Assembly (NCBI GenBank): GCA_900466945.1
Contig: UBNV01000019.1
Location: 1 to 64,000 of the forward strand
Direction of reading: 5' to 3'
DNA from: Hyphomicrobiales bacterium
Lineage (GTDB): Bacteria > Pseudomonadota > Alphaproteobacteria > Rhizobiales > Rhizobiaceae
Length of the DNA stretch: 64,000 bases
Shown: piece by piece, positions 17,131-25,151 of the stretch
Position numbering within the stretch: position 1 is the stretch's first letter
Layout of the letters: each line of letters starts with the position of its first letter
Notes under the pieces: model-generated
Seen by the model: the letters and a program-made list of their open reading frames with translations, nothing else
Database searches by the model: none
Told to the model about the DNA's origin: nothing
Program-made: the position numbers and the translations under genes

Positions 17131-18441
17131 TCAGAGGTCGCCGAGCAGTTCGTTCACGCGGCTTTCCGCCGAAGCGAGCGCCTCGTCGACCGACTTGTCG
17201 CCGTTGACGGCAGCACCGACTTCCTCGCCGATGATGTCCTGGATTGGGAACTGGCGCTGGACCTCGGCCGGCAGCGGGCGGCCGGTCTGGGCGATTTTCG
17301 CAATATTGTCGCGATGCGGCAGCGCCTTGAATTCCGGCATGTCGAAGACGGCTTTGGCGGCGGGCAGGTGGCCGGTGCGGGCCCACTGGAAGTCGTTGTC
17401 AGCAAGGAACTTGAAGAGCTTGCCGACCGCGTCGATCTGTTCGGGCGTGCGATCCTTTTTCGGCATGACCCAGCTGTGGCCGTCGGCATAGGTGCTGTCC
17501 TGACCGGCAAAGAGCTGCGGAACGGGATAGACCGTGTAGCCGTTCGAAAGCGCTGTGCCTTCCTTCTCTGACTGCGCGACATAGTCGCCGATCAGCCAGG
17601 TGCCATTAACGGCAATACCACCCTCGCCGTTCGCAAATCCCGAAACCGCGGCCGCATAGTCGAGGCCGGTGGTCGAAATGCCCTCGTCCTTCGTTGCCTT
17701 CATCAGTTCGACGGCTGCCTTGGCCTCCGGCGTGTTCAGCTTGATTGCGGCCGGGTCGGCAAAGAAGTCCGCGTTCTGCTGCTGCAGCAGGGTATAGAGA
17801 ATACGGGCGTAAGATGCCGTTTCGTTTGCCATGATCTGGATAAGATAGGGCTTGCCGGTCTTTTCCGTGAACTGCTTGCCCTGGGCGATCAGCTCCTCGC
17901 CGGACTTAGGCAGCATCGGCGTGCCGTCGGCGTTGACGAGGCCGGCTTCCTTCATCAGATTCAGATTGACGTGGAAGAGCATGGTCCAGTTATCGAAGGG
18001 CAGGCCGTAGAGCTGTCCTTCCTTCGTCACACCATTACGGCCGGCATCGGTAAAGCTGTCCGGGGCGACACCCTGGGCTGCCAGCACTTCGTCGATTGGC
18101 TCTATCAGGCCGCGGCTCTGGTAGTCGGAAATGGCGGAGTAATGCATGGAGACAACGTCCGGCGCCGCGCCCGAGGCAAGTTGAGCGTTGAGCTGGTCGT
18201 AGCCAGGCCATTCGACGGTGGTCACGTTGACTTCGATATCCGGATTGTCGGCCTCGAATTTGTTGACCAGCGCGGTGACGATCCCGCATTCGCCGACTGC
18301 GGCCGAGACGTCGGTCACGTTGCCGTATTCGGCATCGCAGGCGCCGAAGAAGCGCTGAAGTTCGATCGTCGTCTCAGCCTTCGCCGAGGCGCCATAGCCG
18401 AGTGCCAGAACGGCGACGGTGCTCATCAGAATGTGTTTCAT
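17131..18441 (-). CDS. ABC importer solute-binding protein, likely arabinoside
   Basis: A 436-aa periplasmic family-1 binding protein. A signal peptide (MKHILMSTVAVLALGYGASA) precedes the mature start KAETTIELQRFFG. The family pattern is seen in KFEADNPDIEVNV, SGAAPDVVSMHYSAI and DGHSWVMPKKDRT. Two Cys (FGACDAEYG and GECGIV) near the N-terminus could form a disulphide. It is the distal gene of a cluster with two permeases, an ATPase and a GH51 arabinofuranosidase, so an arabinose-containing oligosaccharide is the likely ligand (inference). Confidence 0.9.
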   Translation of the reverse strand: MKHILMSTVAVLALGYGASAKAETTIELQRFFGACDAEYGNVTDVSAAVGECGIVTALVNKFEADNPDIEVNVTTVEWPGYDQLNAQLASGAAPDVVSMHYSAISDYQSRGLIEPIDEVLAAQGVAPDSFTDAGRNGVTKEGQLYGLPFDNWTMLFHVNLNLMKEAGLVNADGTPMLPKSGEELIAQGKQFTEKTGKPYLIQIMANETASYARILYTLLQQQNADFFADPAAIKLNTPEAKAAVELMKATKDEGISTTGLDYAAAVSGFANGEGGIAVNGTWLIGDYVAQSEKEGTALSNGYTVYPVPQLFAGQDSTYADGHSWVMPKKDRTPEQIDAVGKLFKFLADNDFQWARTGHLPAAKAVFDMPEFKALPHRDNIAKIAQTGRPLPAEVQRQFPIQDIIGEEVGAAVNGDKSVDEALASAESRVNELLGDL

Positions 18442-18517
18442 GGTGTCTCACTCCCTTATGTCGGGCTGATTGCCCTGTTGAACAGAGCCGGCCGGCTCCT
18501 CTCCGGCCGGGTAGGCT

Positions 18518-19369
18518 TCACTTCACCGCGCCGCCCGAGACGGCCGTGACAATGTGTTTCTGGAAGATCACGTACACGATGAGCGCAGGCACACTGGCGA
18601 ACACCGCCTGGGCCGCCAGAAATCCGAGGCCCTCGCTCTGGGCAAAATTGGATTGCGACGAGGCAAGCCCGACCGTCAGTGTGTACATTTCCTTCTTCGT
18701 GGCGGAGATCAGCGGCCACCAGTAGTCATTCCAGCCATGCAGGAAGGTGAAGATGCCGAGCGTCGCCTGGGCGGGCAGGGTCTGCGGCAGCATGATCTTC
18801 CAGAAGATGCGCCATTGCGATGCGTTGTCGAGCAGAGCCGCCTCGTCGATGTCCTTCGGGATCGCCCGGAAGAACTGCGTCATCAGGAAGACGCCGAACG
18901 CACCCGACATGCCCGGCAGCATCAGGCCGAGATAGGTATTGTGAAGGCCGAACCAGTTGAACATCTGGTGACGGGCGATGATGACCGCCTGTTCCGGCAC
19001 GGCGAGGCCGAAGAGCACGATGATGAACAGCGTGCGGCGGAATGGAAACTCCAGGCGCGCGAAGCCGTAACCGGCGAGCGACGAGAGCACCAGCACCATC
19101 ACCGTCTCGCCGGTGGCGACGACCAGACTATTGAAGAACCAGCCGAAGACCTGCGAGGAATGCCAGATGTTGAGGTAGTTGGCGATCGTGTAGGGCGCCC
19201 GGAAGACAGAGTCCGTGCCAACCATCAGGTCCTGGTTGCTCTTGATCGAAAGGCCGATCAACCAGGCCACCGGCGCCATCATGACGACGGAGAGCAGGGC
19301 TGCACCCCAGAGCAGCGGTCGGTTGGCCGTCAGAACGTCCGGCTTATAGGTGTCGTTCGACTGGCTCAT
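18518..19369 (-). CDS. ABC importer permease (MalG type)
   Basis: A 283-aa inner-membrane protein with six membrane segments and the EAA loop DEAALLDNASQWRIFWKIML (20 residues). It overlaps the preceding permease gene by 4 bases and is followed, after 76 bases, by the binding-protein gene. Confidence 0.92.
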   Translation of the reverse strand: MSQSNDTYKPDVLTANRPLLWGAALLSVVMMAPVAWLIGLSIKSNQDLMVGTDSVFRAPYTIANYLNIWHSSQVFGWFFNSLVVATGETVMVLVLSSLAGYGFARLEFPFRRTLFIIVLFGLAVPEQAVIIARHQMFNWFGLHNTYLGLMLPGMSGAFGVFLMTQFFRAIPKDIDEAALLDNASQWRIFWKIMLPQTLPAQATLGIFTFLHGWNDYWWPLISATKKEMYTLTVGLASSQSNFAQSEGLGFLAAQAVFASVPALIVYVIFQKHIVTAVSGGAVK

Positions 19370-20247
19370 GCGCCGTCCTCCGTCTTGCGCGAGGACACGA
19401 CATATTGCGCCATGGCCGCGACCAGGATGATCAGGAAGAGGTATTGCGAGGCCGCCGCCGCGCGACCGACATCCCAGCGTACGAACCCAACTTCATAGAT
19501 ATACATGACGAGCGGACGAGACGACCCGTTCGGACCGCCATTGGTCATCAGCTGCGCCTGCCCGAAGAGCTGGAACTGGAAGACGATCTGGATGATCGTC
19601 ACCAGCATGATGGTGCGGGTGATCGAGGGCAGGGTGATGCGTGTCAGAACCCGCCAGGGGCTGGCATTGTCGAGCGCTGCCGCCTCGTAGAGGTCCTGGG
19701 GAACTTGTTGCAGGGCTGCGAGGAAGAGCATCATCGGCAGGCCGACGCACCACCAGACAGTTGCAACGCCGACGGCGAAGAGTGACCAGCCCTTGGTCGA
19801 GATGAAGTTGATCTGGTCAATGCCCGCCTGGACAAAGAGGACGGACAGAAGCCCGTCGCCCGGGATAAAGACGAAGCGCCAGATCAGCGTGACGATGGTG
19901 ACCGACAGCACCGAAGATGAGAAGAAAAGGCCGCGAAAGAAGCTGGTCGTGCGCGTCGTGCGGTTGAGCGCCAGAGCCAGGAAAAGCCCCAAGGCAACCA
20001 GCGTGGGCACACTGACCACGACAAACAGCATGGTGTTGCGCAGGGCCTGCAGAAATACCGCATCACCGGCCACCCTGAAGTAGTTGGTCAGGCCGACAAA
20101 CCGGCCGGGGCCGAACAGGTCCACCTTGTGCAGGCTCAGCCACATGCCCCAGAAGAGCGGGAACACGAGCAGGGCAATGAAGACCAGGAGATAAGGTAGG
20201 ATGAAGAGCCCATTGCTCCACTGGCTGCGGCGATAACTCTCGGCCAT
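19366..20247 (-). CDS. ABC importer permease (MalF type)
   Basis: A 293-aa inner-membrane protein starting MAESYRRSQWSNGLF. It has six membrane segments and the EAA loop YEAAALDNASPWRVLTRITL. The chosen ATG lies just past the stop of the ATPase gene (1-base gap); an in-frame start 57 bases upstream would overlap that gene and adds no membrane character. Confidence 0.92.
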   Translation of the reverse strand: MAESYRRSQWSNGLFILPYLLVFIALLVFPLFWGMWLSLHKVDLFGPGRFVGLTNYFRVAGDAVFLQALRNTMLFVVVSVPTLVALGLFLALALNRTTRTTSFFRGLFFSSSVLSVTIVTLIWRFVFIPGDGLLSVLFVQAGIDQINFISTKGWSLFAVGVATVWWCVGLPMMLFLAALQQVPQDLYEAAALDNASPWRVLTRITLPSITRTIMLVTIIQIVFQFQLFGQAQLMTNGGPNGSSRPLVMYIYEVGFVRWDVGRAAAASQYLFLIILVAAMAQYVVSSRKTEDGA

Positions 20248-20248
20248 A

Positions 20249-21346
20249 TCAGTCCGCCTCCCTGGGAAAGGCGCGGCCATCGGCGCCGAAGAGATGGAAG
20301 GCATTCGGATCTGCCGAAACCATCAGCCGATCGCCAGCCTTGATCACAGAGCGACCATCGGCCTCGACAACCAGTTTGGTGTCATCGTCGAGCACGCCAT
20401 AGACGAGTGACCGATCACCAAGCCGCTCAACCACTTCGGCTGTGACCGCATGGCCCAGGCTGCCTTGCGGAACGACGGCAATGTCCTCGGCGCGAATGCC
20501 GAGCGTTGCGCCTTTAGGCTGAGCCGTTGCCGGGACACGCATTCCGGTCTCGACCTGTCCCAGTCCCGAAGCCGTCACGGAAAGCCCGTCCGCGCCCTGG
20601 GTCCAAGCCTCCACATCCAGGAAGTTCATCGCCGGCGAACCGATGAAGCTTGCGACGAATTTTGTGGCCGGACGCTGATAGACATCCATCGGCGTGCCAA
20701 TCTGTTCGATCTTGCGCGCGTTCATGATGACGATTCGGTCAGCGAGCGTCATGGCCTCCACTTGGTCGTGGGTGACGAAGATCATCGTCGAGCCGAGGCG
20801 GTGATGCAGTTGCGCAAGCTCAAGCCGTGTTCGACCTCGAAGGGCGGCATCGAGGTTCGACAGCGGCTCATCGAACAGGAAGGCCTTGGGTTCCTTGACG
20901 ATTGCCCGGCCGATCGCAACGCGCTGTCGCTGGCCGCCCGATAGTTTCTGTGGTTTGCGATCGAGCAGATGGCCGATCTCGAGCGTCTCGGCGGCGGCGA
21001 GTACGCGGGCCTCGATCTCGTCCTTTGCCATCCCGATGTTCTCAAGACCGAAGGACATGTTCTGCTTCACCGTCATATGCGGATAAAGCGCATAGGACTG
21101 GAAGACCATGGCCACACCGCGCTTGCCGGGCGGCAGCGTGTCCACGCGGCTGCCGCTCACCGAAATGGTGCCGGAGGTAACATCCTCCAGGCCGGCGATC
21201 ATGCGGAGCAGTGTGGACTTCCCGCAGCCCGAAGGTCCCAGGAAGACCACGAATTCCCCCGCCTCGATGGACAGTGAAATGTCCTCGAGTACGGTCAGTG
21301 CGCCGTAGCGCTTGGTGACATTGTCAATTTCAATCGAAGCCGACAT
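20249..21346 (-). CDS. ABC importer ATPase (UgpC/MsmX type)
   Basis: A 365-aa nucleotide-binding subunit with a C-terminal TOBE/OB domain. Walker A GPSGCGKST, Q-loop FQSYALYPHM, signature LSGGQRQR, Walker B AFLFDEPLSNLD and switch VTHDQVEAMT are intact. GGGGAGGAG precedes the ATG. It sits between the arabinofuranosidase and the permeases in one transcript. Confidence 0.94.
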   Translation of the reverse strand: MSASIEIDNVTKRYGALTVLEDISLSIEAGEFVVFLGPSGCGKSTLLRMIAGLEDVTSGTISVSGSRVDTLPPGKRGVAMVFQSYALYPHMTVKQNMSFGLENIGMAKDEIEARVLAAAETLEIGHLLDRKPQKLSGGQRQRVAIGRAIVKEPKAFLFDEPLSNLDAALRGRTRLELAQLHHRLGSTMIFVTHDQVEAMTLADRIVIMNARKIEQIGTPMDVYQRPATKFVASFIGSPAMNFLDVEAWTQGADGLSVTASGLGQVETGMRVPATAQPKGATLGIRAEDIAVVPQGSLGHAVTAEVVERLGDRSLVYGVLDDDTKLVVEADGRSVIKAGDRLMVSADPNAFHLFGADGRAFPREAD

Positions 21347-21373
21347 GGTTTCTCCTCCCCGTCGTCGATTGGT

Positions 21374-22882
21374 TTACTGGCCGAGCCGGATCATCCGGTA
21401 GCTGAGCGGCGCGATCTCTGCCGTGAGGCGACTGCCCTCGACGGCAACTCCGCTGCCATCGACCGGCGCAACCGTCTGTTTGTCCGGGCCGTTCACAGTC
21501 TTCAGCGCATGGCCTGCGATGACCTTGTCCATGATCACCTTGCGATCGCCGAAGCCTTCGAGCGCGACATCGAGTGTGATGGCGTCTGTCTCGTGACGAT
21601 TGACGATGAAAAGGGTCAGCGCGCCATCGGCGTCGCTCTCGACCGCAGAGATGTCGAGATAGGGGACGGATTCAGCAAAGTCGGTCGCATAGCTGGGGCA
21701 GTCGATCGACAGCTGGTAGGAGGTGCCGCGGCCATAATGCGAGGCAAAGAGGTAAGGGTAGTAGGTCGTCTGGCGCCAGGCCGGGCCGCCGGGCACGGTC
21801 ATGATCGGTGCGATGACGTTGACGAGCTGCGCCAGGCAGCCGACCTTTACGACATCGGCGCGGCGGATGAAGGTGTTGAGGATGCAGCCGACCTGCAGCA
21901 CGTCCTCGAAATTGTAGATGTCTTCGAGCAGTTCCGGCGCATGCGGCCAGCCATCACGGCCTTCCAGAACCTTCCGGTCGGCTTCGTTGGAATGGTACCA
22001 GACATTCCACTCGTCGAAGCTGATATAGACGTCTTTCTTCGACCGCTTCTTCGCCTTGGTCACCTTGATTACGGAAGCGATGGTCTCGATGTAGTCATCG
22101 AGGCGCGCGTTCTGGGCGAGGTAGGCCGCAGTGTCACCCGCATGGTTCTCGAAATACATATGCAGGCTGATGTAGTCGACGCTGTCATAGGTGTAGTCGA
22201 GCACGGTCGCTTCCCAGGCCGGGTAGGTCGGCATTTTGGGTGAGGAGGAGCCGCAAACGACGAGTTCGATCGACTTGTCGAAGGCGCGCATGGCCTTGGC
22301 GGTCTCGAAGGCGACGCGGCCATATTCTTCAGCCGTCTTCTGGCCGATTTGCCAGGGGCCGTCCATCTCGTTGCCGAGGCACCAGAGCTTGACGTTCCAG
22401 GGCTCCTCGCGTCCGTTCTTGCGGCGCAGATCCGACCAATAGCTGCCGCCCGGATGATTGACATATTCGAGGAAGGCGCGGGCCTCGTCGAGACCGCGCG
22501 AGCCCAGATTGACGGCCAGCATCATCTCGGTGTTGGCGGCCTTCGCCCAGTCGGCGAATTCGTGGATGCCGACCTGGTTCGATTCCGAGGTGTGCCAGGC
22601 AAGGTCGAGGCGAACCGGGCGGTCCTCCTTCGGGCCGATGCCGTCTTCCCAATTATAGGCCGAAACAAAATTGCCGCCGGGATAGCGCACGACGGGCACG
22701 TCGAGTTCGCGCACCAGATCGATCACGTCCCGGCGCATGCCATTTTCGTCGGAAGTGGGGTGATCGGGCTCGTAGATGCCGGTGTAGACCGCGCGGCCCA
22801 GATGCTCGACGAACGAGCCGTAAAGGCGCGGATCGATCGCGCTGATTTTATAGTCGCGGTGAACGGTCCCGACAGCCCGCAT
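21374..22882 (-). CDS. abfA: GH51 alpha-L-arabinofuranosidase
   Basis: A 502-aa retaining glycosidase that removes terminal L-arabinofuranosyl groups. The GH51 signature is clear: IDPRLYGSFVEHLGRAVYTG, RYPGGNFVSAYNWEDGIGP, the acid/base Glu in GNEMDGPW and the nucleophile Glu in SFDEWNVWY. There is no signal peptide, so it acts in the cytoplasm on imported oligosaccharides, matching the adjoining ABC importer. The second ATG of ATGCACATG was chosen (GGAGGAA 8 bases upstream). A perfect dyad lies 18 bases before the start. Confidence 0.95.
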   Translation of the reverse strand: MRAVGTVHRDYKISAIDPRLYGSFVEHLGRAVYTGIYEPDHPTSDENGMRRDVIDLVRELDVPVVRYPGGNFVSAYNWEDGIGPKEDRPVRLDLAWHTSESNQVGIHEFADWAKAANTEMMLAVNLGSRGLDEARAFLEYVNHPGGSYWSDLRRKNGREEPWNVKLWCLGNEMDGPWQIGQKTAEEYGRVAFETAKAMRAFDKSIELVVCGSSSPKMPTYPAWEATVLDYTYDSVDYISLHMYFENHAGDTAAYLAQNARLDDYIETIASVIKVTKAKKRSKKDVYISFDEWNVWYHSNEADRKVLEGRDGWPHAPELLEDIYNFEDVLQVGCILNTFIRRADVVKVGCLAQLVNVIAPIMTVPGGPAWRQTTYYPYLFASHYGRGTSYQLSIDCPSYATDFAESVPYLDISAVESDADGALTLFIVNRHETDAITLDVALEGFGDRKVIMDKVIAGHALKTVNGPDKQTVAPVDGSGVAVEGSRLTAEIAPLSYRMIRLGQ

Positions 22883-22899
22883 GTGCATTTCCTCCAACC

Positions 22900-22918
22900 A
22901 TATCCGTTTATCGGATAT
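22900..22918. promoter_or_regulatory. Perfect dyad before the arabinofuranosidase gene, candidate operator
   Basis: ATATCCG and CGGATAT are separated by 5 bases, directly upstream of the abfA ribosome site in an AT-rich promoter-like stretch (22900-22945). A good candidate for the site of the ArsR-type regulator encoded just upstream; the assignment is inference. Confidence 0.55.
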
Positions 22919-22996
22919 CTATCGTATTTGAGGATATGATACACTGGATCAAGCGGAGGTCAATCCGGCAATATCGAGGGGCAAATGGCGGGTGTG

Positions 22997-23917
22997 TCAG
23001 GTCTTGATGCGCAGGACGATATCTTGATCGTAATTGCCGAAGCCGCGGCCGAAGATATTGATTCCACCGGGATGTTCGGCCGTCTCCGGAACCTCGATCC
23101 TGAGACGGATCGACCGGTGATCGAGCAGTTCCAGATCATTAAGCTTTGTATCTGAGACTCGCATGCCGTCGATGAATGTACCGCCATCGGTGATACGGAA
23201 GCTCTTCAGCACCCCGTACTGGCTGCCCCTCAACTTCCACCAATCCGGTGTGAACTTGCCGCGCCGGTCACCGAAGTCGCCGGGCGAGGTCCAGGTCGCG
23301 ACAGCCTTGCCGTTGATTGAAATGGTGATGTCCGAAGGCCAATTGTCAGAGGTGCCGGGCACCTCGGAAGAAAGCTCCATCAGAACCTCCAGTTCCCGGA
23401 TCGGAGCCCCCTTGATCCTTGCATTGTTGGGGAACTGGTAGTCCACATAGCCGCGTGTGAACCACAGCAATCCAGCCTTCATGCGGTCAGGAGAAAGGAA
23501 AGTATCGGGGCTGTCGAGATAGCCTATAATCGCATCTGGTCCGCACATGCCACAGGGGGCGTAGACGTCATACCCGCTATAGAGGCCGACGGGCATCGAT
23601 ACCACTATCGCCTCGTCGGACGCCTCGTTCGGGCGTGTGAAGGAGAGAACGATCTCGTCATGCACCGCATGACAGATCTTCTGGCTGCCCTTGCGCGCCT
23701 TCTGCACTTCGGTCCGGATGAGGCCCGCCTCTTCCATCTGATTGAGATGGGTCGAGGTCGTCGATTGCGGCAGGTCCAGCACCTCGGCGATCTCGTTGAC
23801 GTTAAGAGGCCCGCGGGCGTGCAACAGCTCGAGGATCGCCAGCCGCGCCGGTGCCGCGAGGCATTTAAGGACTTCCTTGCCGTCTTCCGGCGTGATCATG
23901 AGAAACCGGCTGCTCAA
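22997..23917 (-). CDS. ArsR-type winged-helix regulator fused to a large beta-rich domain
   Basis: A 306-aa protein. Residues about 8-85 are a winged helix of ArsR type (LKCLAAPARLAILELL, VNEIAEVLDLPQSTTSTHLN). The remaining 220 residues are rich in beta-strand patterns, Trp and Gly (WSPGDFGDRRGKF-like, FGRGFGNYDQDI) and resemble a carbohydrate-binding jelly roll; a CGMC motif lies at the start of that region. ArsR proteins are normally near 100 aa, so the C-terminal part is the sensor candidate. TTG at 23917 is used because GGGGAG is 8 bases upstream. It lies upstream of abfA in the same direction and probably controls the arabinoside cluster. Confidence 0.8.
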   Translation of the reverse strand: MSSRFLMITPEDGKEVLKCLAAPARLAILELLHARGPLNVNEIAEVLDLPQSTTSTHLNQMEEAGLIRTEVQKARKGSQKICHAVHDEIVLSFTRPNEASDEAIVVSMPVGLYSGYDVYAPCGMCGPDAIIGYLDSPDTFLSPDRMKAGLLWFTRGYVDYQFPNNARIKGAPIRELEVLMELSSEVPGTSDNWPSDITISINGKAVATWTSPGDFGDRRGKFTPDWWKLRGSQYGVLKSFRITDGGTFIDGMRVSDTKLNDLELLDHRSIRLRIEVPETAEHPGGINIFGRGFGNYDQDIVLRIKT

Positions 23918-23936
23918 TAAACTTACTCCCCAGTCA

Positions 23937-23959
23937 CCAGATCTGTATCAGAAATCTGG
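23937..23959. promoter_or_regulatory. Dyad upstream of the ArsR-type regulator
   Basis: CCAGAT and ATCTGG flank an 11-base spacer about 20 bases before the regulator start. It could be an autoregulatory operator; it differs in sequence from the abfA dyad, so the link is weak. Confidence 0.3.
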
Positions 23960-24032
23960 GTTTGAACAACCGGATTTTGTAACGGTCCAATGACTGGCGT
24001 AGCGAAGGCGCAAGTTGATGTTCAGGCAGATC

Positions 24033-25151
24033 TTACCCTGTGTGGACCAAGGCCTCGCTCGTGATGGGCTGCTTAAAGGCAACGTCTGACGAGAAATTGC
24101 TTCCTGAAATCCCGGGAACGAGATCGACGTGCAGGCCCGCCATCTGCAAGTCCTCGATCAAGGCGGCGACGGCTCCTGAGGCAGCCGCATCTCCGGCTCT
24201 CAGCAGCACCACGCGTTTTCCCGTCCGTGCCAGTCCCGCCACCAGTTGGCGAAGATTGAGTTCGCTCCCGGGCGCATCTTCATCAACGGCGCCGACAAGC
24301 AGGCGCTTGGCCTCCCGCCGTGCCAGTTCCAGAACGTCGGAAGAAACGCCTTCATCGAAAAGGATGAGGTCCGCCGCCTGCAGGCAGCGAACGGCCTTGA
24401 GCGTCAACAGTTCCGCAGCGCCAGGGCCGGCACCGACGATGGTGACCGAACCCGAAAGCGGCAGGCTGCACAGCGTCTCGACATCGGAAATCAGACCCTG
24501 CCGATCGTCCTCGCCGGGCGCCTTCGTCGATGAGAAGCATCGATCGACGAAGCGCTCCCAGAAGTCGCGACGTTTCGGCCCCGGCTCCAGCTGGCTGTTC
24601 ACCGTTGCGCGAAGGGTCTGCGCCAGGATGGCCCAGCCCTTGAGCGATGGAGGCAGCAGCGTCTCCACCCGCCGGCGAATGGCCTGGGCGAGGATCGGAG
24701 CCGCCCCATCCGTCGAAATGGACAGGATGACGGGTGAGCGATTGACGATGGAGCCGAACTGGAACTGGCAATAGGCGGGCTTGTCGATGACGTTGAACGG
24801 CACGCCGGCCGCACTTGCCGCGCAGGAAAAGGCGCGCGCCTCGTCGTCGCTCTCGCAATCGGCAATGGCCATCGCGGCGCCGGGAAACATGCCGATGTGC
24901 CAGGGCTGGTCCACGATGGTGACCTTTTCAGTGACGATCAGATGCTGCATGGCCAGCCCGAGCTCCGAGGCATTTGCGTAGACATCGACCTGTGCGCCGC
25001 ACGCTGCCAGCAATTCGGCCTTCCATGCGGCTGCATCCGATCCACCGGCGACGACGACCCGCTTTTCGGAGAGCTTCCAGAAGACCGGAAGCTTGGCCAG
25101 TGGTTCGATTCGGCCAAGGTCTTCACTCTGCGGCGAGGAGCGCTTGCGCAT
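24033..25151 (-). CDS. cysG: Siroheme synthase, CysG-like with truncated methyltransferase domain
   Basis: A 372-aa protein, against about 460 aa for full CysG. Residues to about 215 resemble the precorrin-2 dehydrogenase/ferrochelatase half (LAKLPVFWKLSEKRVVVAGG, NVIDKPAYCQF, DRSP-like NRSPVILSIS, GAAPILAQAIRRRVETLLP). The second half starts as a uroporphyrinogen-III methyltransferase (VTIVGAGPGAAELLTLKAV) but the RLKGGDPF-type loop has become LLRAGDAAAS and the protein ends soon after PGISGSN, about 115 residues early. There is no room downstream for a frameshifted remainder. It overlaps nasA by 29 bases. It probably supplies siroheme chemistry for NirB, with methylation done elsewhere. Confidence 0.8.
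   Translation of the reverse strand: MRKRSSPQSEDLGRIEPLAKLPVFWKLSEKRVVVAGGSDAAAWKAELLAACGAQVDVYANASELGLAMQHLIVTEKVTIVDQPWHIGMFPGAAMAIADCESDDEARAFSCAASAAGVPFNVIDKPAYCQFQFGSIVNRSPVILSISTDGAAPILAQAIRRRVETLLPPSLKGWAILAQTLRATVNSQLEPGPKRRDFWERFVDRCFSSTKAPGEDDRQGLISDVETLCSLPLSGSVTIVGAGPGAAELLTLKAVRCLQAADLILFDEGVSSDVLELARREAKRLLVGAVDEDAPGSELNLRQLVAGLARTGKRVVLLRAGDAAASGAVAALIEDLQMAGLHVDLVPGISGSNFSSDVAFKQPITSEALVHTG

Noticed and set aside
24033..25151. CysG shortening explained by a frameshift
   Set aside because: Only about 115 bases separate the stop from the next gene, and neither other frame there continues a methyltransferase.
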